From RH-AL1 sp965198485 (lineage in GTDB: Bacteria; Pseudomonadota; Alphaproteobacteria; Rhizobiales; Beijerinckiaceae), in contig CBDAPQ010000005.1 in the NCBI GenBank assembly GCA_965198485.1, positions 1,488,001 to 1,552,000 of the forward strand: a stretch of DNA of 64,000 bases, given 5' to 3'. Of the stretch, positions 16,121 to 24,364 are shown piece by piece (the first letter of the stretch is position 1; each line of letters starts with the position of its first letter). The notes below the pieces were generated by a model that ran no database searches, was not told where the DNA came from, and saw only the letters and a list, made by a program, of their open reading frames with translations. The position numbers and the translations under genes were made by a program.

Positions 16121-17680
16121 TCACGCCCGCGCCTGCACCGGCCGCCAGTGCCGGCCGCCGTCCTTCTCCAGCAGCGCGTCGGCCTCCTTCGGCCCCGCCG
16201 CACCCGACGCGTACATCGCCGGCTCGCCGCCGGCGCCCCAGGCGTCCAGCACCGGCTGCACCACCCGCCAGGCATCCTCGACCATGTCGGCGCGGTTGAA
16301 CAGTGTCGCGTCGCCGATCATCACGTCGTAGAGCAGCGTCTCGTAGCCGACGTTGGGCTCGTGCTTGAAGAAGTCCTTGTAGAGCATGTCCATCCGCACC
16401 GAGGCGAGGTGCACCTCCGGTCCGGGCTTCTTCACCTCGAACTGCAGCGAGATGCCCTCGTCGGGCTGGATGCGGATGATCAGCCAGTTGGCCGTCATCT
16501 CGTCGACCGGCGTGCCCTGGAAATGCGACAGCGGCGCCGGCTTGAAGCGGATCGCGATCTCGGTGACGCGCGCGCTCATGTGCTTGCCGGTGCGCAGGTA
16601 GAACGGCACGCCGGCCCAGCGCCAGCTGTCGATGCCGACGCGCAACGCGGCGTAGGTCTCGATGGCGGAGTGCGGCGACACGTCAAGCTCGTGACGGTAG
16701 GCCTGCATCGCCTTGCCGCCGATCTCGCCGGCGTCGTACTGCCCGCGCACCGCGTCCTCCGGCTTCAGCGCCGGCATGGCGGTGAAGACGTCGGCCTTGC
16801 GGTTGCGGATGCCCACGGCGTCGAAGGTCGTCGGCGGCTCCATCGCGACCATGGCGAGCAGCGTGAAGAGGTGGTTGGGGATCATGTCGCGCAACGCGCC
16901 GGTGACCTCGTAGAACTTGCCGCGCTTCTCGACGCCGACGACCTCGGCGGCGGTGATCTGCACGTGGTCGATGCGGTCGCGGTTCCAGATCGGCTCGAAC
17001 AGGCCGTTGGCGAAGCGGAATGCCATGATCGACTGCACCGTCTCCTTGCCGAGGAAATGGTCGATGCGGAAGATCTGGTCCTCCTCCAGCGTCTCGAGCA
17101 GGCTCTTGTTGAGGGCAACGGCGCTGTCGACGTCGTGCCCGAAGGGCTTCTCCACCACCACGCGGCGCCAGTACCCGTGCTCGCCGTCGTTGCCCTCGTC
17201 CTGCTTGGTGAGGCCGGCCTTGCCGAGCTCGGCCGCCACGATGGAAAAGAAGCGATCGGCGATGGCGAAGTAGAAGATGACGTTGCCTTTGCCATAGCCG
17301 GCCTTGTCGAGCGCCCGGCCGATATCGGCGTAGAGCTCCGGCTTGGTCATGTCGCCGCGCACGTAGTCCATGCGCGAGGCGAGGTCGGACCACACCTCCT
17401 CCTCGATGTGGTCGACGTCGAACTCCGACGCCGTGCTGCCGATAAAGCCTTCCAGCATGGTGTGGAGGTGCTGGGCCCAGCTCGCCCGGTCGCCCTCGGC
17501 GAGGTCGACGCCGATCAGCGCCACCTTCTCAGGCAGGACCTTCTCGCATCCGAGATTGTAGATCGCCGGCATGACGAGGCGCTTGGTAAGGTCGCCGAAG
17601 GCGCCGAAGATGACGATCGCGCAGGGCTCGGGCGGCTTGGCCTTGGGCGCGGCGTTGGAGAGGGCTTCGCTTTTGGTCAT
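16121..17680 (-). CDS. zwf: Glucose-6-phosphate 1-dehydrogenase
   Basis: A 519-residue cytosolic enzyme that oxidises glucose-6-phosphate with NADP+ to 6-phosphogluconolactone, the entry to the pentose phosphate and Entner-Doudoroff routes. The N-terminal nucleotide loop FGAFGDLTKRLVMPA is near residue 25 and the substrate site RIDHFLGKETVQ is present with its catalytic Asp-His pair. No pgl or edd lies next to it, unlike the usual zwf-pgl-edd cluster. The first ~20 residues are a nonconserved leader. Confidence 0.96.
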   Translation of the reverse strand: MTKSEALSNAAPKAKPPEPCAIVIFGAFGDLTKRLVMPAIYNLGCEKVLPEKVALIGVDLAEGDRASWAQHLHTMLEGFIGSTASEFDVDHIEEEVWSDLASRMDYVRGDMTKPELYADIGRALDKAGYGKGNVIFYFAIADRFFSIVAAELGKAGLTKQDEGNDGEHGYWRRVVVEKPFGHDVDSAVALNKSLLETLEEDQIFRIDHFLGKETVQSIMAFRFANGLFEPIWNRDRIDHVQITAAEVVGVEKRGKFYEVTGALRDMIPNHLFTLLAMVAMEPPTTFDAVGIRNRKADVFTAMPALKPEDAVRGQYDAGEIGGKAMQAYRHELDVSPHSAIETYAALRVGIDSWRWAGVPFYLRTGKHMSARVTEIAIRFKPAPLSHFQGTPVDEMTANWLIIRIQPDEGISLQFEVKKPGPEVHLASVRMDMLYKDFFKHEPNVGYETLLYDVMIGDATLFNRADMVEDAWRVVQPVLDAWGAGGEPAMYASGAAGPKEADALLEKDGGRHWRPVQARA

Positions 17681-17891
17681 TGAAGGGCCTTTCTTCGCGA
17701 ACTCGCAGCGGACGTAGCACGCGGCGCGCCGGGCGCCAGGCAGGGCACCGCAGCGTCACATGACGATGACCGCGGCTTAAGCCCGCGAGAAGCGAGCACC
17801 ACGTCGCGACCAACCGGCCGCCCGGGTCCGCGAAATTGACCTCGCCGCGTGCTGCCCCTATCTCCGGACCATCCCTCCGCGCGCAAGCATC

Positions 17892-18443
17892 ATGGCCCTG
17901 CACCCCATCCTCGTCATCCCCGAAGCCAGGTTGCGCCAGACCGCCGAACCGGTCGCCGCCGTCGACGACGCGGTGCGCCGGCTCGCCGACGACATGCTGG
18001 AGACGATGTACAAGGCGCCGGGCATCGGGCTCGCCGCGCCGCAGATCGGGGTGATGCGCCGCGTCGTGGTGCTCGACGTCGCCAAGCGCGCCAGCGAGGG
18101 CGCCGAGCCGGCGCCGATGGTCTTCGTCAACCCGGAGATCGTGTGGGCCTCGGCCGAGCGCTCGACCTACGAGGAGGGCTGCCTCTCGATCCCCGACTAT
18201 TACGAGGAGGTCGAGCGCCCCGCCGTGGTGCGCGTCGCCTACCTCGACCGCGACGGCCGGCCGGGCGAGGTCGAGGCCGAGGGCATCCTCGCCGTGTGCC
18301 TGCAGCACGAGATCGACCACTTGAACGGCGTGCTCTTCATCGACCACATCTCGCGGCTGAAGCGCTCGCGCGTGGTGAAGAAGTTCGAGAAGGCGGCGCG
18401 GGGCGAGGGAACCGAAGAGCCGGCGCGCCGGGCGCGTGGGTGA
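17892..18443 (+). CDS. def: Peptide deformylase
   Basis: A 183-residue metalloenzyme that removes the N-formyl group from nascent proteins. All three motifs are present: GIGLAAPQIG (motif 1), EEGCLSIPD (motif 2, metal-binding Cys) and HEIDHLNGVLFIDH (motif 3, metal-binding His and catalytic Glu). It leads the def-fmt-truA set, separated from fmt by an inverted-repeat element. The C-terminus is Arg/Glu-rich. Confidence 0.97.
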   Translation: MALHPILVIPEARLRQTAEPVAAVDDAVRRLADDMLETMYKAPGIGLAAPQIGVMRRVVVLDVAKRASEGAEPAPMVFVNPEIVWASAERSTYEEGCLSIPDYYEEVERPAVVRVAYLDRDGRPGEVEAEGILAVCLQHEIDHLNGVLFIDHISRLKRSRVVKKFEKAARGEGTEEPARRARG

Positions 18444-18452
18444 GTCGCGTCT

Positions 18453-18562
18453 GCCATTCCGGACGGAGCGAAGCGGAGACCCGAAACCGGTGAGCTTCTC
18501 CCTTCACCTGGTACCGCGAGGCTCGCCGGTTCCGGGTTTGGCTGCGCCGCCCCGGAATGACG
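18453..18562. repeat. Intergenic inverted-repeat element (CATTCCGG type) between def and fmt
   Basis: CATTCCGG (18455-18462) is inverted as CCGGAATG (18552-18559), and nested inside are AACCGGTGAGC (18485-18495) and its inverted partner GCTCGCCGGTT (18521-18531), one mismatch. The folded element spans almost the whole gap. Such 'CATTCCGG...GGAATGACG' elements are dispersed in Hyphomicrobiales genomes. It may reduce read-through from def to fmt. Confidence 0.55.
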
Positions 18563-18587
18563 TCGCGGACACACGTCCAACGCCCGC

Positions 18588-19514
18588 ATGCGCCTAGCCT
18601 TCCTCGGCACGCCGGCTTTCGCGCTGCCGACGCTCGACGCGATCCTCGAGGCCGGCCACGAGGTTGTCGCGGTCTACACTCGCGCGCCCAAGCCGGCCGG
18701 GCGGCGCGGACTGGCGCTGACGCCCTCGCCCGTTCACGCGCTGGCGCAGGTGCGCGGCCTGCCGGTGCGCACGCCCAAGACCCTGCGCGACCCGCAAGAG
18801 CAGGCCGCCTTCGCCGCGCTCGGCCTCGAGGTCGCCGTGGTGGTCGGCTACGGCCTGATCCTGCCGCCGCCGATCCTCGCCGCGCCGCACGCGCGCTGCC
18901 TCAACCTGCATCCCTCGATCCTGCCGCGCTGGCGCGGCGCCGCGCCGATCCAGCGCCCAATCATGGCCGGCGATGACGAGACCGCCGCCGCGATCATGAT
19001 GATGGAGGAGGGGCTCGACACCGGGCCGGTGGCGCTGGAGCGGCGCGTGCCGATCCCGCCCGACGCCACCGCCGGCGACATGCACGACACGCTGGCCGCC
19101 CTCGGCGCGACGCTGATGGTGGAAGCGCTGGCCCAGGTCGAGGCCGGCACGCTGGCGCCGCGCGCGCAGGCGCAAGAGGGCGTCGTCTACGCCGCCAAGA
19201 TCGACAAGGCCGAGGCGCGCATCGACTGGAGCCGGCCCGCGCGCGAGGTGCACGACCTCATACGCGGGCTGTCGCCCGCGCCCGGCGCCTGGATCGAGGC
19301 CGACTTCGGCAAGGGGCCGGAGCGCCTCAAGCTGCTGCGCTCCACGTTGGCAGAGGCGAGCGGCGCGCCCGGCACGGCGCTCGACGATGATCTCGCCATC
19401 GCCTGCGATGCGGGTGCCATCCGCATCCTCGAGCTGCAGGCTGCCGGCAAGAAGGCGATGACGGCCGAGGCCTTCCTCGCCGGCACGAAAGTGCCGCGGG
19501 GCACGCGCCTCTGA
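18588..19514 (+). CDS. fmt: Methionyl-tRNA formyltransferase
   Basis: A 308-residue enzyme that formylates initiator Met-tRNA using 10-formyl-tetrahydrofolate. The N-terminal FLGTPAFALPTLDAIL, the catalytic NLHPSILPRWRGAAPIQ (Asn, His) and the C-terminal tRNA-binding domain (AKIDKAEARIDW) are intact. Its cofactor is the product of the fhs enzyme encoded 11 kb away. The stop overlaps the truA start (TGATG), so the two are coupled. Confidence 0.97.
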   Translation: MRLAFLGTPAFALPTLDAILEAGHEVVAVYTRAPKPAGRRGLALTPSPVHALAQVRGLPVRTPKTLRDPQEQAAFAALGLEVAVVVGYGLILPPPILAAPHARCLNLHPSILPRWRGAAPIQRPIMAGDDETAAAIMMMEEGLDTGPVALERRVPIPPDATAGDMHDTLAALGATLMVEALAQVEAGTLAPRAQAQEGVVYAAKIDKAEARIDWSRPAREVHDLIRGLSPAPGAWIEADFGKGPERLKLLRSTLAEASGAPGTALDDDLAIACDAGAIRILELQAAGKKAMTAEAFLAGTKVPRGTRL

Positions 19515-20254
19515 TGCCCCGCTACAAGCTCATCCTCGAATACGACGGCACGCCGTTTGTCGGCTGGCAGCGCCAGACCAATGGGCTCGCCGTGCAGCAG
19601 GTGGTGGAGGAGGCGCTGGGCGCCATCGACGGCGGTCCGGTGACCATCCGCGGGGCCGGGCGCACCGATGCCGGCGTCCACGCCACCGGCCAGGTCGCCC
19701 ACGCCGACCTCGTCAAGGAGTGGGATGCCTACCTGCTGCGCGAGGCGGTCAACGCCCTCCTGCGCCCGCACCCCGTCGCCGTGGTGCTGGCCTGCCCCGT
19801 GGACGGGACCTTCGACGCGCGGCACTCGGCGGTGAAGCGGCACTACCTCTATAAGCTCTGCAACCGCCGCGCGCCGCTGACGCTGGAGGCCGATCGCGCC
19901 TGGCTGATGAAGCGCAAGCTCGACGCCGGCGCGATGCACGAGGCGGCGCAGATCCTGGTCGGCCGCCACGACTTCTCGACCTTCCGCGACGCCGAGTGCC
20001 AGGCCGCCAGCCCCGTCCGCACGCTGGAGCGCTTCGAGGTCATGAAAGACGGCGACCTCATCCTGATGCGCGTCACGGCGCGCTCCTTCCTCCACCGCCA
20101 GGTGCGATCCATGGTCGGCTCGCTGGAGCACGTCGGCGCCGGCAGGTGGTGCAAGGCCGACCTGAGGGACGCCCTGCAGGCCAAGGACCGCCGCCGCTGC
20201 GGCCAGGTCGCACCCGCCGCCGGGCTGTATCTGGTGGGAGTGGATTACGGGTGA
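19514..20254 (+). CDS. truA: tRNA pseudouridine(38-40) synthase
   Basis: A 246-residue enzyme that isomerises uridines 38-40 of the tRNA anticodon arm. The catalytic Asp is in RGAGRTDAGVHATGQVAH, the invariant TruA motif, and ARSFLHRQVRSMVG is the second conserved segment. The ATG shares its A with the fmt stop codon. def-fmt-truA is a widely conserved alphaproteobacterial gene order. Confidence 0.96.
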   Translation: MPRYKLILEYDGTPFVGWQRQTNGLAVQQVVEEALGAIDGGPVTIRGAGRTDAGVHATGQVAHADLVKEWDAYLLREAVNALLRPHPVAVVLACPVDGTFDARHSAVKRHYLYKLCNRRAPLTLEADRAWLMKRKLDAGAMHEAAQILVGRHDFSTFRDAECQAASPVRTLERFEVMKDGDLILMRVTARSFLHRQVRSMVGSLEHVGAGRWCKADLRDALQAKDRRRCGQVAPAAGLYLVGVDYG

Positions 20255-20292
20255 GGCCCGGCGGGGCGGGCTGTATCCACCATGCCGCTTGG

Positions 20293-20646
20293 CTATCTGT
20301 ACCGCGTCCAGACCTCTCCGCTGCAGATCACACCGCCCAACGCGCATCCATCGAGCCTGAGCTCCTTCTCAGACTGCAGGTGGATGTGAGCGAGGTATTT
20401 CTGTCCGCTCCGCACGTCGACGACGGTCCCGGTCCATTGTCCGCCGTCGGGCTTCATCTGCAGCAGGATGGAGCGACCGAGGTCGCCCCCGTCCGCGCTC
20501 CAGCTGATGCGGCCGCATAGGTTCGGTCCGCAAGGCGCGATCGCGACGCGGGCGGATCGGTCGGCGACGAGCCACTCGCCGACCGGGCTCGCGAAAGCGT
20601 AGCTCGGCGCGACCATGAGGCAGGCGGCGAAGAGGAGGCGTTTCAT
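20293..20646 (-). CDS. DUF2147-like exported protein
   Basis: A 117-residue protein with a cleavable signal peptide (MKRLLFAACLMVAPSYAFA, cleavage after AFA) and a small beta-rich periplasmic domain. Conserved features such as GEWLVADRSARVAIAPCG, LCGRISW and a C-terminal CSGEVWTRY match the DUF2147 family, lipocalin-like proteins of unknown function that often keep the CG...LCG cysteine pair. It converges with truA. Confidence 0.85.
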   Translation of the reverse strand: MKRLLFAACLMVAPSYAFASPVGEWLVADRSARVAIAPCGPNLCGRISWSADGGDLGRSILLQMKPDGGQWTGTVVDVRSGQKYLAHIHLQSEKELRLDGCALGGVICSGEVWTRYR

Positions 20647-21265
20647 CGATAAGAAATCCTATGGACGAGGCCTGCGACGACGAGTCGTGAAGAGCGCCTC
20701 TCGGCGTTTCGACGCTGTAGGGGTGTGGCCTATCTCTAGAGCGCTTCCGACGTTGCGGAGGAGCCGCCGGATTGTCGCAAGCCCACGGCCGGACGCCCTC
20801 GTAGCGCCTCGCATCGATCACGTCGTCTCGCGTCTTCGAGATTGGCACGCCGCAGCAGATACGGTATATGTACCTTGGACGGTGCGGTCAAGGACATTCG
20901 AGTGGTCGGCCTGGCGGCGAAAGCGACGTGGTCGATCGCCCGTCCGGAGTGCTCGATCGACCACGTCGCGGTTCCCGAACTCGGCGATCGGCCACCTCGC
21001 TTGTTCGGGAAAGGCGGCGGTCGCCGACGTGGGCTTTCGGCATGTCGTCGTACGTCGAAACGGTCAACGAAGCTGTCCCGCTTGGCTCAGCCGCAGTGTA
21101 TCTCGAAAACAGTTGGGGATGAACTTCTTCGTCGCGGGACCCTCGATTGGTCCCGCGATCGTGAAAGTCACGACCGTGCTGGTGGATCAAGCGCGGTTCG
21201 TAGACCGCTTCGCGCGGAGCTTGCAATGACGCCCAGGCGGTTGCATGCCGGACATGCGCCCTGCT
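20647..21265. other. 619-bp stretch without a supportable gene
   Basis: Open frames on both strands here have random-looking composition, overlap one another and lack ribosome-binding sites, so none is called. The only structure seen is the long hairpin at 20923-20969. The region could be a heavily decayed gene or a long intergenic spacer between the DUF2147-like gene and the end of the NCS1 permease gene. Confidence 0.5.
20923..20969. repeat. Perfect 16-bp inverted repeat (hairpin)
   Basis: GCGACGTGGTCGATCG (20923-20938) and its exact reverse complement (20954-20969) flank a 15-bp spacer. No T-run follows on either strand, so it is not a typical terminator. It may be an operator, a replication or recombination relic, or a structured RNA element. 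Confidence 0.6.
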
Positions 21266-22939
21266 CTAGCCGCCGACCAGGCTGTGCTCGAACGCCTTGC
21301 CCTTGCACATGTCGTGGCACTTGGCTTCCAGCGAGCAGCACAGCGAGCAGATCGCCCCCTTGTGGTAGGGGCAGTCCGTCATGTCATGCGTCTCGTAGGT
21401 GAACTCGCAGCAGGTGCAGGTCAGCTCCGCACGCGTCGCGATCTCGGGCGCCGGCAGCCGGGCGATGTAATATTGGCCTTTGGTCGCGATCGCGATGATC
21501 GGCGACAGGACGAAGGCGACGCCGAGCGCGATAAAGGCCGAGAAGCTCTCGCCCCAGGGGCCGAACAGCCCGAAAAAGGCGGCGGTGGCAATGATCGAGG
21601 CGACCACCATCGAGCCGAAGCCGACGGGGTTGAAGTTGTAGAGGTGCGCGCGCTTGAACTCGATGTAGGACGGGCTGAGCTTCAGGAGTGGCTTGTTGAT
21701 GACGAGGTCGGCCACCACCGCGCCGATCCAGGCCACGGCGACGTTGGAATAGAAGCCGAGGATCTTGCCCAGGATCCCGAACATGTTGAGCTCCATCATC
21801 GTCAGCGAGATGCCGACGTTGAGGAAGATCCACACCACCCGCCCGGGATGGGCGTGGAGGATGCGCGAGAAGAAGTTCGACCAGGAGAGCGAGCCGGAAT
21901 AGGCGTTGGTGACGTTGATCTTGATCTGCGACAGGATGACGAAGAAGGTCGCCACCGAGAGGGCCGCGAACGCGCTCGGGAAGATGTACTTGTAGCCGGT
22001 GATGTACATCTGGATCGGCTCGTTGGCGTTGGCCAGGCTGGTGCCGTGCGCCACCGCCAGGGAGGCGAAGAACGAGCCCATCAGCTGCTTGGCCGCGCCC
22101 AGCACCACCCAGCCCGGCCCGGCGCACATCACGGCGATCCACCATTTGGCGCTGTTCTGCCTCACCTTGTCGGGCATGAAGCGGAGGTAGTCGGCCTGCT
22201 CGCCGATCTGCGCGATGAGCGAGAGCGCGATGCCTGCCGCCGTGCCGAACAGCAGCGGATCGAAGCCGGCGCCGCTGTGCGAGGTGCCGGCGAAGCGCGT
22301 CCATTCCGTCACCGAGTTCGGATCGCGGATCACGACGGCGAGCGGCGGCGCGAAGAGGAGGAGCAGCCAGAGCGGCTGCGTCCACACCTGCAGCTTCGAC
22401 AGGAGCGTCATGCCGAACACGACCAGCGGGATGACGATCAGCGAGGCGAGCAGATAGCCGAGCCACAGCGGCACGCCGAAGTAGATGTCGAACGCCTGGG
22501 CCATGATCGACCCTTCCAGCGCGAAGAAGATGAAGGTGAAGGAGGCGTAGATGAGCGACGTCAGCGTCGAGCCGAGATAGCCGAAGCCGGCGCCGCGCGT
22601 CAGCAGGTCGACGTCGACGTTGTACTTGGCGGAATAATAGGCGATCGGGATGCCGGTGACGAAGATCACCACCGCCGCGACGAGGATGCCCCAGAAGGCG
22701 TTAGCGAAGCCGAACTGCACGGCGAGAGAGCCGCCGATCGCCTGATCCGCCATGTAGGCGATTCCGCCGAGCGCGGCGGTGGCGACGGCATATTCCGACC
22801 AGCGCCGGAAGCTCTTGGGCGCGTAGCGGAGCGAGTAGTCTTCCAGAACAGGGTTGGCGACGAGACGGTTGAAGGTCCGCTTCGGGGCGACCCTCTGCAT
22901 CGCACTATCGGGCGTAACGTTCCCCGTCACATCGACCAT
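21266..22939 (-). CDS. NCS1-family purine/pyrimidine permease with cysteine-rich C-terminus
   Basis: A 557-residue inner-membrane permease of the nucleobase:cation symporter-1 family, with about 12 hydrophobic segments. The N-terminal LEDYSLRYAPKSFRRWSEY, then IGEQADYLRFMP, fits the NCS1 fold. The last ~55 residues are unusual: a soluble tail with nine cysteines and several histidines (CTCCEF, DCPYHKG, ICSLCC, KCHDMCKG), which could bind zinc or an iron cofactor. ATG 22939 with GAGG upstream is preferred over TTG 22972. The substrate (cytosine, uracil, hydantoin or allantoin type) cannot be told. Confidence 0.85.
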   Translation of the reverse strand: MVDVTGNVTPDSAMQRVAPKRTFNRLVANPVLEDYSLRYAPKSFRRWSEYAVATAALGGIAYMADQAIGGSLAVQFGFANAFWGILVAAVVIFVTGIPIAYYSAKYNVDVDLLTRGAGFGYLGSTLTSLIYASFTFIFFALEGSIMAQAFDIYFGVPLWLGYLLASLIVIPLVVFGMTLLSKLQVWTQPLWLLLLFAPPLAVVIRDPNSVTEWTRFAGTSHSGAGFDPLLFGTAAGIALSLIAQIGEQADYLRFMPDKVRQNSAKWWIAVMCAGPGWVVLGAAKQLMGSFFASLAVAHGTSLANANEPIQMYITGYKYIFPSAFAALSVATFFVILSQIKINVTNAYSGSLSWSNFFSRILHAHPGRVVWIFLNVGISLTMMELNMFGILGKILGFYSNVAVAWIGAVVADLVINKPLLKLSPSYIEFKRAHLYNFNPVGFGSMVVASIIATAAFFGLFGPWGESFSAFIALGVAFVLSPIIAIATKGQYYIARLPAPEIATRAELTCTCCEFTYETHDMTDCPYHKGAICSLCCSLEAKCHDMCKGKAFEHSLVGG

Positions 22940-23283
22940 GGCTCGCCTCGCGGTTGATATCTGCGGGGTCAAGTTGAACCGGCAGTGCCGGGCGGCCTAT
23001 ACGTGGTTTCGCGTAGAAGATGTCGGCGCCTCGGAGCCGATCGTTCGACGACCCCGCAAATCACTTCAAGACGCTCCGCTTTCGCGCCTGCCCTTTGCGC
23101 CTGCGAGGCGAGGAATGGCTGACGCGCCTGACCCGCCTCCGAGCAAGGCGGGAACGCGGCTGCCGGGATGCCGCCGACCAAGCGCAGGTCCGCGAGATCG
23201 GCGAGCGCGCGAGTCGCGTTCCCGCCAGGCCTCTCGATGGCCTTGGCCATTCCGCGTGTCGAGCACCCCCGAAAGCGCAATCC
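22940..23283. other. Gap between the NCS1 permease and the mbfA promoter, no gene seen
   Basis: About 345 bp. Several overlapping open frames exist on both strands but are short, Arg-rich and without ribosome-binding sites, as expected of high-GC noncoding DNA. It holds the permease promoter at its left end and the mbfA control region at its right end. Confidence 0.45.
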
Positions 23284-23344
23284 TTTAGAACCATTCGAAG
23301 GTAATTGACAGGTCGCGACCGATCCTTATTAGAAAGCTTCTAAT
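23284..23344 (+). promoter_or_regulatory. mbfA promoter with Irr-type iron control element(s)
   Basis: A sigma70-like promoter, TTGACA (23305-23310), 16 bp, TATTAG (23327-23332), is overlaid by a perfect palindrome ATTAGAA-N3-TTCTAAT at 23328-23344. That is the form of the iron control element bound by Irr in Hyphomicrobiales. A second, weaker copy, TTTAGAA-N3-TTCGAAG, lies at 23284-23300, just upstream of the -35. A palindrome on the -10 predicts repression by Irr when iron is scarce; mbfA is an established Irr target in Bradyrhizobium and Agrobacterium. Confidence 0.8.
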
Positions 23345-23356
23345 CTGGAGACGGCC

Positions 23357-24313
23357 ATGAAGGCGTTCGCCGAACTCACCGAGCGCGAGATCCTCGCGCT
23401 CGCCATCAGCAGCGAGGAGGAGGACGGGCGCATCTACGCCGACTTCGCCGAGGGGCTGCGCGAGACCTATCCCGACACCGCCAGTCTCTTCACCGACATG
23501 GCCGACGAGGAGAGCGAGCATCGCCGCATGCTGATCGACCTGCACGTGGCGAAGTTCGGCGACCACATCCCGTTCGTCCGTCGCCAGGACGTGCGCGGCT
23601 ACGTCGCGCGCAAGAAGCTGTGGCAGGTGCGTCCGCACGGCATCGATGCGGTGCGCAACCAGGCGCGCCAGATGGAGCAGGATGCCGGGCGCTTCTACCA
23701 GCAGGCCGCCGCGCGCACGAACGATGCCTCCATCCGCAAGCTGCTGGGCGATCTCGCCGACGCGGAGCTGAAGCACGAGCACGCCGCCGGCGAGATCGAG
23801 GCGAAGCGCCTGCCTGGCGACGTCAAGGTGCGCGAACAGGACGACGCCAGCCGCCGCTTCATCCTGCAGATCGTGCAGCCGGGGCTCGTGGGCCTGATGG
23901 ACGGTTCGGTCTCGACCCTGGCGCCGGTCTTCGCCGCGGCCTTCGGCACGCACAACACCTGGAACGCCTTCCAGGTCGGCATGGCCGCCTCGCTCGGTGC
24001 CGGCATCTCGATGGGCTTCGCCGAGGCGCTCGCCGACGACGGCAAGCTGTCGGGCCGCGGCACGCCCTACCTGCGCGGGCTGGTCTGCGGCCTGATGACG
24101 ATCGCCGGCGGCATCGGCCACACGCTGCCCTACCTGATCCCGAACTTCGTCACCGCCACCCTCGTCGCGGCCATCGTCGTCGTGTTCGAGCTGCTGGCCA
24201 TCGCCTACATCCAATGGCGCTGGATGGAGACGTCGCCGATCTCGGCCGCCGCGAAGGTCATGCTCGGCGGCGGACTCGTGCTGGCGACCGGCGTGCTCAT
24301 CGGGAGCGCGTGA
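23357..24313 (+). CDS. mbfA: Membrane-bound ferritin/iron exporter MbfA (ferritin-like plus VIT1 domain)
   Basis: A 318-residue two-domain protein. Residues 1-~150 are a ferritin-like (erythrin) four-helix domain with di-iron ligands in SSEEEDGRIYADFAE, DEESEHRRMLID, and AELKHEHAAGEIE. Residues ~175-318 form a VIT1/Ccc1-type membrane domain (GLMDGSVSTLAPVFAAAF, ASLGAGISMGFAEALADDG, then three more hydrophobic helices). The protein exports iron at the inner membrane and protects against iron and peroxide stress. GGAG lies 6 bp before the ATG. The Irr-type boxes upstream fit expression under iron excess. Confidence 0.93.
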   Translation: MKAFAELTEREILALAISSEEEDGRIYADFAEGLRETYPDTASLFTDMADEESEHRRMLIDLHVAKFGDHIPFVRRQDVRGYVARKKLWQVRPHGIDAVRNQARQMEQDAGRFYQQAAARTNDASIRKLLGDLADAELKHEHAAGEIEAKRLPGDVKVREQDDASRRFILQIVQPGLVGLMDGSVSTLAPVFAAAFGTHNTWNAFQVGMAASLGAGISMGFAEALADDGKLSGRGTPYLRGLVCGLMTIAGGIGHTLPYLIPNFVTATLVAAIVVVFELLAIAYIQWRWMETSPISAAAKVMLGGGLVLATGVLIGSA

Positions 24314-24364
24314 TCGACCTAGCGGTCTGCAGCGGGTGTCGCGATAGTCCCCCGGACGAGTCGA

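Noticed and set aside
20615..21402. Overlapping plus-strand ORFs of 187-205 residues
   Set aside because: Random Arg/Ser-rich composition, no ribosome-binding site, no recognisable domain.
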